Below, piece by piece: positions 36,600 through 47,632 of a stretch of DNA of 64,000 bases; position 1 is the first letter of the stretch; every line of letters begins with the position of its first letter. Position numbers and translations under genes: made by a program. The stretch is from Baylisascaris procyonis (taxonomy: Eukaryota > Nematoda > Chromadorea > Rhabditida > Ascarididae): positions 3,690,001 through 3,754,000 of the forward strand of contig JAZARR010000146.1 in NCBI GenBank assembly GCA_037389465.1, in the 5' to 3' direction. The notes beneath the pieces are model-generated. The model saw nothing but the letters and a program-made list of their open reading frames with translations, did not search any database and was not told the DNA's origin.

Positions 36600-38870
36600 T
36601 CTAGAAGCATCACGATGTGCTCATTGTAGGCATCAGAGAACGACAACGAATGCAACATGTTGAAAACAAAAGCGATCAAATATTAACCAACCAAGCTGGT
36701 GACTGTTAATTCATTTTGGTGATGTCCGCAATGAATAATCATTTCAGATCGTGTATTTCATAAAAGTGTTGCTTGAAATGAATAAAAATGTGATGAGGCT
36801 AAAATTTGCTGTTTATGAGCACAAGTGATTCAGATAAAAGTTTGATGTTTTTTTCCGTAATGTTTTTTTTTGAACTAATAATTTTCAAATGGAAAAAAAA
36901 TCGAAAAACTTTTGCGTAAATCCATAAATTGCTCCCTTCTGAATTCTCCCTCAAAAGAAAGACAGACAGAGAGAGAAAAAAATGCACATTAACAAAAATG
37001 AATCCATCAACTTCTTCTTTGACAATTGGTGATTGAAATTATTTGCCGGAAAAATTTCGCAGGCAACGAAATGAGAATATTTCTCAACGAATTAAGAAAT
37101 CCAACCGCACGAAAAAAAGAATCGTAATTTAGCCGTTTAAACTTTGTATTTGTTGCTTTCATAAATGTTGGCGGTTTCATGTTATTCAGAACGATAAAAA
37201 CTTTCTTCTTCGATCGTCTGTGACAGCTGTTGCAGTGACCTTTGACCTTGCCATCTTAGTTGACTTAATGCTGTTATTTCCTTAGATATCTTTTCGTTGG
37301 TCTATACCGTCATGATTGGTTTTAGTGGGTTCGGTTTTAGTGGAACAAACTATGTAATGATTGGAAGGGAGGAATAACTGGCTGGTGAGGGAACCACAAC
37401 AAACTTTTCATCCATCAAATTTCTTCGACTTCCTATTTTTTTTTAAACTAAAACTATAAAAAAATATGGCGGAAGTTTTTCGCCTTAATAAATCAATTTT
37501 AAGAAGTGTGAAATCAAAGATCATTTTCGTTCGGCTTTTCCACACATTTAACCTTCTTCAAACAACAAAAAAGACATGAAAAAAGAGAGAAGTAATAATG
37601 GAATGAATATGGAAAGGAATGTCAATTGCGAAAAATAATATATCGGTTTCCCGATTAATTAATGCCTCTTCAGTGAATCATTGAGTGAAATGTCTTATTG
37701 AACAATTTATTTGATTGTCACTTTCAGCGGCAGAAACAACTCCGTTATAAATATCGTTATGAATAAGTGTGACTGTGAAAAATAAATGCAAAAAAAAGGT
37801 ACCCTTATATATTTGTAAATACATCAATAATGAGGCAAAAAAGGAATTGTTATATTATGAGAAAAACGAATGGAAATTCTATGTCCCTTATTTGTTGGAG
37901 AAAAATTCAACGTTTAAATAATGTTGTGTATCAATAAAAATGAACTAAAAATAGAAATAAATCATACGATAAGAGCTATTTTCAGTTGACAACTTGAAAA
38001 GGATCATTGAGAAAATGAAACGTCTAACGATAGCACATCTTATCTCCGACTTTGAAAAACAAGTTATCAACGATGAGCACTTGCTCAATTATTTCATCAA
38101 ATCAGCGCTGTAAAAAAAGACATTTCACAGATGATCAAAAATCAAATTACATCATTCTACTTCAATGTACCGTTACCTATTCTAATCGGGAAGTTATATG
38201 ATACTCTGTACCTTGCTCAAAAAAAAAAAACAACAGTGAACTAGTAATTGGGAATGAATTCACGCAGATATATATTTAACATAACTTATTTGCCACTTTA
38301 TGCAGATTTTGCACATCAAATTCTCTCATGAAATAAAAAAAAAGAGCTAAATAAGTTAGGCGACAAATTCAACACTTCATATGATAGAATCCACAAATCC
38401 TTTTTTACGCATTGAAACACTTTTAGGCATTCCAGCAAAACATAGATGAAACAGATGGATATCGAGGCGTCACGTCAGTACCAAATGAATTCAAATTTTT
38501 CCGTAAACGTGCGAATTTTAACAGTTTTTACTATACGACTACTGGAATAAACTCGGCCTCTGCATTTGAACTCGAAGCGCTCAACAAGACTGAATATATT
38601 TTCCGCTATCCTGTTGTAACATATAGACTCGGAATATAGTTGCAAAACTTCAATTTCCTACGATGGATTGGAAATTTTGAAAATTCTGAGTGATTCTTTT
38701 CACGGTGTCACATTCAAAGATGGATGTCAGGTGAATATCGAAGATCGCATATATACGAGCAATTAGACGATGAAGCCCATCAAAGTTTTTCTATCAGCTA
38801 AACTGAGGAGTTTTCAGGTGTCACTTTTATGGTGTGATGACTAACATTTCATTTTCAAAGTTCACTGGTT
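36600..38870. other. AT-rich stretch without supported genes
   Basis: Very AT-rich with many A/T runs. The only longer frames are AT-rich and unbiased. No consensus-bordered exon was found. Confidence 0.5.
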
Positions 38871-39082
38871 AAAAAACTTGAGCGCAATGAATAATCTCCA
38901 AAATGCACTATTGGTTTTGCACACGATCACCAAATTTAACACTTCTAATTATAGCACTGAAGTAATATGCGCACTTTGTGGCATATGCCTATTGATGCAA
39001 CGATTTGTCATCTTACTGCAAAATCTAGCCAATTCGAAAGAAACTCACTCGCATACTGAAATATTAAATTAATTAGTATTGG

Positions 39083-39278
39083 TTATGAAAAAAATATACT
39101 TGCTTCTGACCCTGTCAGCTTATAATCTAATACACTTTTCTTTAAACATATGCAGTTTCTGAATTTTCTTTTCAGCTCTGCTGCAAAAACTTCACTGCTA
39201 GTTTGCTTTCCCATTTCCAAATTGATTACTTCAACAATTAAACTGAGAGACAGAAACCATTTCTGTATAAACATCTCA
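39083..39278 (-). CDS. Exon, Lys/Glu-rich, at the end of a 141-codon open frame
   Basis: Minus strand. TACGTATTTTATTTTAG precedes 39278. The frame reads EMFIQKWFLSLSLIVEVINL, then SSEVFAAELKRKFRNCICLK and DYKLTGSEAS, to TAA at 39083; a GAAGCAA/GTATAT donor is an alternative end. Two thirds of codons are purine-first. The frame is open further upstream to 39508, where MVHRVGYSQRKFFFIIMLFG resembles a signal anchor ending at a TGCAAG/GTGTGC donor. That part may be a separate exon. Confidence 0.45.
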
Positions 39279-39557
39279 CTAAAATAAAATACGTAATATT
39301 TCGAAAAGCGGATAAGAAAATGAGGTTGTCTGCGCACATGTCCACGTATCAATGACGTAATGTCTGTGCACACCTTGCAGGTGGCAAATGAAATATGAAC
39401 GCGAAAGTGGAAAGCGCCGAAGAGCATTATAATGAAGAAAAATTTCCGCTGGGAATAGCCAACTCTATGAACCATTCGGCAGACATTCGACCTTCTTAGA
39501 GAGTACAACTAAGCGCTCTTGCGTTAAACAATCGGCAAACCTCAAAGAGCACATACG

Positions 39558-39641
39558 ATGTGTGGTAAACCATCTCAGATCAACGGATCAGTCAAATGTG
39601 CCGTGATGCTCATCCGTTTGCTTCGTAAAACGGAGGGATAT
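39558..39641 (+). CDS. Candidate initial exon
   Basis: The ATG-initiated segment MCGKPSQINGSVKCAVMLIR then LLRKTEGY ends at GGATAT/GTGAAT. A CCATCTCAG acceptor inside is an alternative border. It could be the start of the gene continuing at 40154, but the phase requires at least one further exon. Confidence 0.33.
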
Positions 39642-40153
39642 GTGAATTGAAAGCAATCGAGCAAATGTTCGACAATTTCAACGTTTTTCTTTCCATCACT
39701 ATTCTTTATAAATGATATTCGGCCAGTAAGGTCTATGTACTGGAATAAATGCCATAAAATTTGACAAAGTGGAATTGCTTCAGTTTTTGATAAAATGCAA
39801 TTGCTTCAGCCATAATTGCCTCCGGTATTATTTTGTAGTGTTCTGTAATCTTTCCGGCATTTAAGAAGGAAAGGATGGATTAAGGAACATAAACATGTCA
39901 TAATAAGGAGTTGACATATTTTGGGTGACTCGATCATGACGAGGGTACAGTTCGAGGTGTTCTATTGAGGCTATATCCGAAATGATCATCCTTTTCATAT
40001 CACAACAGTCCTCCGCAGAAAAGGTGCAATCATACTGACTCCTACCAGATCGTCTAATACGAATCTGTATTCATTTCGCTTTTGAATAAGAACGCGAGTG
40101 ACAAAAACCTACTGTTGATTCAGAACATATTATCTATAAGTGTCGCTTTTTAG

Positions 40154-42529
40154 ATGGAAACATCCTCGGGAAGCTCGATGTGAAAATTCGGTGTATACTG
40201 ATGTTCTTGAGAGCTCTCTTCCACAAATGAATAAAGGACAAGAACAATCCGACACGACTGTAAACAGAACTTCGAACTGTCTGTCCAAAACAAACAAACA
40301 ATGCACAGATACTGAGGGTGAAGGATGAAATGAATGGGATGGTTTAGTGGCTCAATAGCATTACCAAGCGACGTTCAAGCGGCAAACGTATGTTAGTTTT
40401 TTCGGACTATGGCATTACAAAACAAGCAATACAATGTGTTCAGAAGATTTCTGAACGCATCTTTTTCAAAGGGTGCTAATTTTGGAATTCGGGTTGCTAA
40501 ATCTTAGCGATCTGCCAGAATTTCTTCAAGACTTTGAAAAAAATACCCACTCCTATAAAATTGTCGTATGCATGCATGATGGAGGTATGGAAAGCGTCAT
40601 CATCCAAATCAACCTTTTAGACATATATGAATATTAATGCTTCAAATGTTTTATAGTCATACTTAATGACTACAAAGCATGCTTGCGATTTTTTTTTTAA
40701 TGTATGACTGTCATAGCACAATAAAAGCGATGCTGCAATCGAAATTTCCTTATCACTAACATAGCTGAGGAGCACCCATTCCATTTACTGACAGGGACGC
40801 TTATTTCATTGAAAAAGTAAACAGCAACGGCCAACATTTCACGTGCAACAAACACTGGCACGTAGACAAGTGCACTCATGCAAACTCACCCCACAACCTG
40901 TAACTCTCGCCATTCCAATGTTATACAATTCAATACTAGTGCTTCACTAATTTAGAAAGTTTCAAAACTTAGATGTGTGGTGCCAAGAGTGGATGTACCT
41001 ATGGGAATACAATATCTCATTCAGAAGTGACCATAATAAAATTTCATTTTCAACGATTTGTCCAAAGAATTTCATCTCTTTTACCATCGCAAAAGACGAG
41101 ATCACTTCTATCTTACCATATTCATAAAATCACCGATCGTTCTCTTGAAAACATCCATTTTCTTTTTCATCTCTTTCCTCGGTAATATTTTCCTAGCTTC
41201 GCTTGTGGATCATTAGATCAAAGCGCGAAAGATCATTTCAAAAATAAAGCATTCTTGACTTGGCCGAAGCCATTAATTTCCTCTGCACGCATTTATGTCA
41301 TAATGTGGCGGAAAAAAATCACTGAAAAAAAAATTAATCAAGAGAAAAACAAGAAAAATTCTATTTTTATTGGCATTTTTCAAAGCCATAATGAAATGTC
41401 AACGTGTAAATTACATTTTTTTTTCTTCGTTGTGAACGCATCAACTTGCACATATGTGCACAAATATTAGATCGAAAGATGCCACAATCCTCATAAAATC
41501 AACCAAACTCATAAAAATTGTCAATAAAACTTACTTTTGATGTTAACATCAATAATAATAATGGCATATGCACAGCACAACATGTGCGATATTAATGAGA
41601 TGATCACAATGCCGTCACCTATCATTGAGACGCTTCGGGAGATCGTACATCAAATGCGCAACGCACCAGTGGTGGCAATTCCGGCGCTGGCGCATTACTG
41701 AGGGGGCGTGGCATATGTATCGGAATAAAAGGCGCATCACTGCGGGGAATACTATCGTTGCTACCAGTTGTTTCTTGCAGTTTGGTTAGCGCTTTTAAGT
41801 ACTAGAAATAAGTACTACGATCTTGAGGCTATTGACATACTCTCAGTTGGCGTTAGGTTTCGATGTGTGGCAGTTGTCCTTGAGGTAAGAAAACTAAGTG
41901 ATATTATAATTTCGAACGAGTTAAAAACTCGTTACTTTAAAATCTATCGTGATTACTTCGAGAAGTTTAATACCTAAAAGTTCAGTCTCTGAATAATCTC
42001 AAAACTAACTTAGAACTCCAGTTTCTTAATGAATCAGCTACACAGAGAGCCTGCCTGAAGCCTCTTTTTCTAACTCATTTCGCGACGAACATAGAGATTC
42101 TTAGATCTTACTACTAGCCTTCTTTATCTAGCCCCTGGCAGTAAATATCTTGCTTATCATAATAAACTACATATGTTTTGTTCCCAGTATAATATGAACC
42201 GTTACTGAAAAGAACTGTGCTTAAATCATCGTTTTTCCTCCAACTATCGAAAAACTTTTATAGAACATGCCTCTCTATTCAACATGAACTAATCCTTGAA
42301 CTGAAAAGTGAGTATCCTTGAACCTCTGGTCGGCGCAAATTTCTATGTGTCGTGATGACATGGTCCAGTGTGGTTTTCCGTTGTATTACCTTCCAGCCGT
42401 GATTTTGGCATATTTGACGTTATTTATTTCATCGAAATAAATCTACTGATTTCTTGAAAAGAACCTCCTCATTGCTTGTTTGCTTTACAGGTGACGCTTC
42501 CACCTTATTTCTTTCTCGACGTCACCTAG
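40154..42529 (+). CDS. Multi-exon gene upstream of the kinase, unknown product
   Basis: Four exons join without breaking frame: 40154-40317 (acceptor GTCGCTTTTTAG, donor GAGG/GTGAAG), 40531-40584 (AATTTCTTCAAG; GGAG/GTATGG), 41781-41884 (TTGTTTCTTGCAG; CTTGAG/GTAAGA) and 42491-42529 (TTTGCTTTACAG; TAG stop). Peptides in order include REARCENSVYTDVLESSLPQ, a Thr/Asn-rich stretch, FEKNTHSYKIVVCMHDG, STRNKYYDLEAIDILSVGVR, and a final VTLPPYFFLDVT. The 5' end is not located and the family was not recognised. The stop lies 577 bases before the kinase ATG on the same strand. Three matched phases and two near-consensus exon borders make this the best model after the kinase. Some exons could be missing. 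Confidence 0.58.
40890..40946 (-). CDS. Candidate minus-strand exon nested in an intron
   Basis: CTTTCTAAATTAG precedes 40946 and GTGGG/GTGAGT follows 40890. The exon reads EALVLNCITLEWRELQVV. A second minus frame just downstream (40879-40697) starts with ATG and is also biased. It lies within an intron of the + gene 40154-42529, so it is either a nested gene or a chance match. Confidence 0.3.
41561..41701 (+). CDS. 46-codon ORF with strong coding bias
   Basis: It starts MAYAQHNMCDINEMITMPSP and continues IIETLREIVHQMRNAP to TGA. About 63 percent of codons are purine-first and the composition is protein-like. It could be a micro-protein, an alternative 5' exon, or an exon of the gene 40154-42529 in another isoform. 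It is followed by a GC-rich segment just before the exon at 41781. Confidence 0.35.
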   Translation: MAYAQHNMCDINEMITMPSPIIETLREIVHQMRNAPVVAIPALAHY

Positions 42530-43085
42530 AAATCTCGTTCAGCAGGCGTCGCCCACTGAGGTAAAAGGAAAAGGGACTTTGGTGGGATGAGAAATTTCGA
42601 AGAATAAGGATGTTAAGTGTAGCGTTAAGTACATCGTGCTGTTCTACATACATCGACCACGCAGCTGCCTCTCCGTACGAACGAAACAAATGGTTGTGCT
42701 CGGGGATAGGAGTCGTTTGTGTTCGTATTTCTTTCTCACCGTTCTCCACGTTCATGATTTGCGTCATATAATTCACCAACGTTGCAGCTGCCATTACCAG
42801 CTGCTAAGGGTGGTGAGGTGTGTGGGAAAACTTGAAGACACATTCAGCGCTCAATCAAACGTGTACTGTCGTGGCGAAAATCCTTTCCCCTTGATAAAAA
42901 CCCCATACTCGAATTTCTTTTTCCTTTCTACCTAACGAATAGAGTGTAAATTTGTTCTTCCTTTTTCCCTAAGGTTGCAAGCAGACTATATTTACACGAT
43001 AATACTTGCGTTTTTATGAGCGGTGCACGCAAAAGTTGTCGTATGAGATCGGCAACGAATTGTACTTAAGGAATGATTGTTGCAG

Positions 43086-43105
43086 CAACTTATTGAACAT
43101 ATCAA
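43086..43105 (+). promoter_or_regulatory. Possible trans-splice acceptor and 5' UTR of the kinase gene
   Basis: GATTGTTGCAG ends at 43085, 20 bases before the kinase ATG, and an in-frame TGA at 43094 fixes that ATG as the first possible start. This suits addition of a spliced leader, as expected for a downstream gene in a nematode operon. It could also be a cis acceptor for a non-coding exon. Confidence 0.4.
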
Positions 43106-44837
43106 ATGGGTGGCGCGAAACTGGACGGTTGCATTCCAGGTGCACAAGCTGAAGGTATTGACGTCGAATTACAAATGTGCAACGATTCGTTTTCGAATGA
43201 ACGCATCTCTATCGACTACGAAAGCTATGAATACAGGTGTGTGTGCCCCTTCTTCTCACCCTTTTCAACTTTTATCCTTAATATAAATCGTTGCTTCTAA
43301 AACATATCTGTATCTAAAATTTCTACTTCGAATAAGAAAATCTGAAGTGCATAAATCCCCTTGAGAGATGAATTCATAAAATTTCAACGGCATAATTTTC
43401 AGGGACTGTGCATTGTCATGCATTGGACATGGATCGTTCGGACGTGTTTTCCGCGGTATTGATAATACAAATGGCATGTCGGTTGCTATCAAAAAGATGG
43501 CCAAGATCAACGTCAAGCCAAACGAATTGAAGGTAATGAAATCGGTGAAAAACCGCTTCCTCGTTGGTCTTGTCGACGTATGCGTGGATTCCGCCGATAG
43601 CGTCTACATCATTATGGAACTGTGCGACATTGATCTGGACCAGCATCTCAAGTATTACAGTGTTAACGGTGCCCTATCAAAGAGTAACTTGAGGTGAGCT
43701 CGCCGTTTCACCTTAATTAAGCTTGATTTTTTGTTGTTCCATTCGAACCAAAAAATTTTCTGCTTTTTCATATTCTTGGTGCGGCAAAAAAGTAATATCG
43801 ACATACAATAGAAAATGGTCATTCCTGGAAACTGCCTCATGAAACGGCCATTTCATTTCTGTCGATCGCCAATTCTGTGGAGGAAACAAACTAATACGAC
43901 GAAGGATTTACAGGGTCCTGATGGACAACGTTATCCGAGGTTACAAGGCCCTCTACGAATGCTGCATCGTGCATCGTGATATCAAACCGCAGAATATTCT
44001 CATCAAGTACGACCCAGTTGGCCGCGGATTCGAAAGTGCAAAGATCTCAGATTTTGGAATCTCACGAATACTCACCGAAGAGCAAAGTGAAGCACTTTCG
44101 AACGTTGCCGGCACGTTCTATTATATGGCACCGGAAGTGGGTGCCAATCTATTAAGGACATGCGAATACGATTATCAAGTCGACATGTGGAGTCTTGGCT
44201 GTCTCTTCTATCAGTGTATCGCTGCACAAGTACGTCCTCATTTGATGAATCACTTAGTAATATATATTCCCATATAGAATATACGAGGGGGAAAAACTAA
44301 CCCCTGCGAAAAAAACCCCTCAAAAAAGAACGATTAGCAACTTATCGCGGAGGTAGGTCGTATGTGCACAGAGATGTTAGAATCAGCTGGAAACGCGATC
44401 TCCTACACTTATCCAACCAATCTGCTTTTTGAGTGACAGAATCCAGAAAGTTTGCAGACATACTCAGCTACAACTTCCATCTAGTTTCACATTTTCGCTT
44501 GGTTAAACCTTTAAACGCAACTAACGACATCTGGCAAATGGCGTGACAACTGTGATTTTAGGTACCATTCGATGAGTGTTCGCTGTGCAGGCTATTCCTA
44601 TATGCAGCTGGTGGTAACTATGAGGCGTATGAAAAGCCCGAACTACCAGCAGGCACCGAAGACGAGGTCGAGCAAATCATTTCCTCACTTCTCGAGATTG
44701 ACAGCAGTAAGCGAATTAAACCACCCGAGCTTTATGCAGCCGTATGCGCTTGGTCAAGCAGTGGTTGCAGCTATGTTAGCGATGATGCCTGCAGTTATCA
44801 AAGTGATGATCGGCGTGCCTCCATCACATACGTGTAA
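43106..44837 (+). CDS. Serine/threonine protein kinase, four exons, complete (337 residues)
   Basis: Exons 43106-43236, 43403-43693, 43914-44229 and 44562-44837 have GT...AG introns of 166, 220 and 332 bases, and all phases match. The kinase domain runs from about residue 49 to 305: glycine loop GHGSFGRV (52-59), AIKK with the ATP-anchoring lysine at 74, a candidate helix-C glutamate at 85, catalytic loop HRDIKPQN (161-168, base D163), DFG at 187-189, APE at 213-215, helix-F VDMWSLG (D231), and the late arginine in SSKRI (297). All catalytic residues are present, so it should phosphorylate Ser/Thr (HRDIKPQN form). After a 43-residue leader and the domain there is only a 30-residue Ser/Asp/Cys-rich tail, so no regulatory domain is visible. 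HRDIKPQNI with GTFYYMAPE and the compact layout recall the ULK/Atg1 or NEK-like groups; the subfamily is an inference. The domain assignment is certain. Confidence 0.93.
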
Positions 44838-45438
44838 CGAAGCTAGTGGTGATTTCTCAATTACCGACTGTTGACCATCAACCCACGCAATAATGAGAAG
44901 AAAAATCTTTGCTTCTCGCCAACCGTCACCTCGGCAATTCACTTATTTCCTGTCGACGAGAGTGGACATCGTAACGATCTCAATTTGCATTAAATCCGTT
45001 TCGTTTTCGATCTGCTGACTATAAAATATTGTCCTTCATTCTGATGGAGTGATATTATTCATACGAAAAAGTTTTCAACGAAATTTCAAAAACGAAATGG
45101 AACTTTCTAAATGGCTTTACTTTAATCATGTGCAGATATCGTATGTAAATTTGAAAAGAAAAACTCTATACGCACTAAAATTACGATGCTCTTTTTTCGT
45201 AAACTAGTGTTCAGTCAGGAATATTTGTATCCATTTGTACACATATACATATAAATTTACGGGTAAAATTGTTGTGCATGCATACTACTTATATGATGTC
45301 TATATGTAAAACATATGTATTGTATATTATTATTATTCTAATTTTTGCACAATCCTTTTTCTTCCATTGTGAGCATTTGCTCGTATATGTGATATTCGTG
45401 TATTATTCGAGTAAAAATTCACTCAAAATGCTCATAAA

Positions 45439-45496
45439 AATAAAATGATTTAATTTGAAGGGTGTTAGTCGTAACAATGAAACTTTAATAAATAAA
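45439..45496 (+). terminator. Polyadenylation signals downstream of the kinase
   Basis: AATAAA occurs at 45439-45444, 45487-45492 and 45491-45496, about 600 bases after the stop codon. These are the first clustered consensus signals; the 3' UTR between is AT-rich with no gene. Confidence 0.45.
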
Positions 45497-46091
45497 GAGG
45501 CTGCATAAAATATTCGATTTAATTAGTAGAAGTAGCATAAAAGATTGATCCATTTTAATTTGCCTTATATGAAACAACAGAATGTTTCAGTTTAGAATAT
45601 CGTTGATTTTTTACACAAAGTATGAATGAGTATGTGGCTATCAAAAAAGTATGTACAATAGATCTGCATTTCGCTATCGCTTCATGAGATAGGCGAAGGA
45701 TAATTGAACAACTGCAAACGTTACAAATTAAGAACTACTTCTTTTTAAATATTTCCAAAGCGTTATAATTATCGCAAAAGAGTAAAGCAGACTGGCGTTT
45801 GCTGATGAAACTCGGCAAGAAAAGTTATGAACCATCGATCCATAAAGGATAAGAATAAAACACTTTTTTCTCCTTCCTAAGCGTTCTCTTTTTTTGTTAA
45901 TATGAGAGAATCATCCACTTCGTTGCAGTTCAGTGCAACGAGAAAATTTTGCAAAGGAATGAAAACTGGACATTATATAAGCAAAGAGTATTAGAGTATA
46001 ACGTGGGAGAACAATTTCTCAGCTTTGCGCTTTACTGTAAAAGCTGCTCGATTAACTCCAGTTGCGCGGAAACATCTGACAAGGTAAGGGA

Positions 46092-46310
46092 ATGAAGGAA
46101 GGACAGAACCAAGAGGAAAGAGCAAGGAATGAAGTGGTCGAGAACTCCAACATGAGTACTTCGGAAAAAGCTGCAGTCAAGCGGCTTCTGAAAGAGAATT
46201 TTGCCACGGAAGGGATTCCAAGTGGGTTTCTACGCAAAGAAAGTGATGAGAAAAATCTAAAATATCAGAGCCCCATAAAGTATCTAAGGAAGGATTTAGA
46301 CCAAAACTAG
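46092..46310 (+). CDS. Small charged protein, single exon, 72 residues
   Basis: The ATG at 46092 has an upstream in-frame TGA four codons earlier and opens a frame to TAG at 46308. The product is very polar (MKEGQNQEERARNEVVENSN, then SEKAAVKRLLKENFATEGIP), strongly helical in the first two thirds and ending KYLRKDLDQN. Almost 80 percent of codons start with a purine, and the complementary frame is poor. AATAAA follows only two bases after the stop. Two acceptor-like sites (TTTCTCAG at about 46018 and TTAACTCCAG at about 46053) precede it, which would suit trans-splicing as a further member of the cluster behind the kinase. A CAAG/GTAAGG donor-like site just upstream (46083) leaves open an upstream exon. 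No family was recognised. Confidence 0.72.
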   Translation: MKEGQNQEERARNEVVENSNMSTSEKAAVKRLLKENFATEGIPSGFLRKESDEKNLKYQSPIKYLRKDLDQN

Positions 46311-46312
46311 AG

Positions 46313-46318
46313 AATAAA
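46313..46318 (+). terminator. Polyadenylation signal of the small gene
   Basis: AATAAA two bases after the TAG stop, implying a very short 3' UTR. Confidence 0.55.
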
Positions 46319-47632
46319 ATCAGATCTGCAAAACTGCTGCTAAACGTCAACTTCCGTTCGAGGAGTTTTAAAGTGAAAAATGTTGGTTCTTTCTATCAGC
46401 TCTTGCTTTAAAAGTGAGTCATTTTTTTGCCGGAATTTTTTTCGTTAATGTGAAAAAATGGGGGTTTCGAAATGCCTTTTTTGAAAGGATTTTAATCAGT
46501 TCTTAGCAATTTTCACCATTCTTCATCGATACAATTGCTGCAACCGATCGAAATTTGGAATAGTTTCCTCCAAACTGAACGGTTGCAATGTACTCTTGCA
46601 AACGATGGGTGAAAATGTTCACATACTCATTTGTTCATTTATTAATCATTAAAAAATTGATCGTAGTGAGAATTGCAAAGAACTGACAAAAAATTATCTT
46701 TTACTACTTAGTAAAATGGTTTTTTATTGCCATAATTGGCGTAAAATTACACATGAAAACTGGCAAACTTCTAATGGTAGAAAATGGGAAACTAAACTTA
46801 AAATTTCACTTTCGAAACGCCTTACGAACATATGTTTTCTGCATAGAAACTATGACGAAGGTATCGATTTAATTAACAACACATTGTGAGGCATCCGCAG
46901 AAACGAATGGCTGAAAGCCAGACCGATCAGTTAGAGTGCATTGGCTTAAATCTATTAGGTTGAAAAAGTGAATGTGAAACGATAGAAAAAAAAAAAAAAT
47001 TCAGCAGACGCCACTTCATCATGAAAAAAATCTATTAACAAAAACACAGCCATTCTTGCAGCATACGTTAGAATATTGTGACGACGATCGATCAACAATG
47101 AAATTTGGAATCAAATTGGAGCTACAACTGCACAGTGGAGAACATTTAGCGACAAAAAATCACCAACCGTTCAATTAACATAATAAGCAAACGAAACAAT
47201 TTACCTACCTGCTTTCGATCATAATAGACCTGAAATAATAGAACAATTCATTGTTCAGTAATCAGCCAGGGAAAATTAAGTCCTAACGTGAAGCACTTTG
47301 CATAAATAATTTTTAAAATCTAGTCGACAGGTGTTTCAGAGTTTCTGGCAAGGAATAAGCTCATCTGGTCAGCCGATCCCATAAAATATCAACAAAAAGT
47401 AAAGTATGCAACGTAATGATTAAGTGTTTCAAACGATCTGACCACCTTAACGAACCTTGTACAGAATTCTTTCTTCTTTGACCTGATGAAGCAGTTAAAA
47501 TGAAGATCTGATCACTATGGAATAAGTCGCGAATTTTTTGGCCCAATTAAATGCGTACAACTGCTTTTGAGGTTGATAGCCCGAGTTGAAATATGCAGCA
47601 GAGCGTCCTTTCATAGTGTGTATCATGCTTAC

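Noticed and set aside
42522..42794. 90-codon minus-strand ORF starting MAAATLVNYMTQIMN
   Set aside because: It overlaps the terminal exon of the + gene and the presumed kinase 5' region; no acceptor or further exon was found, though a divergent small gene is not excluded.
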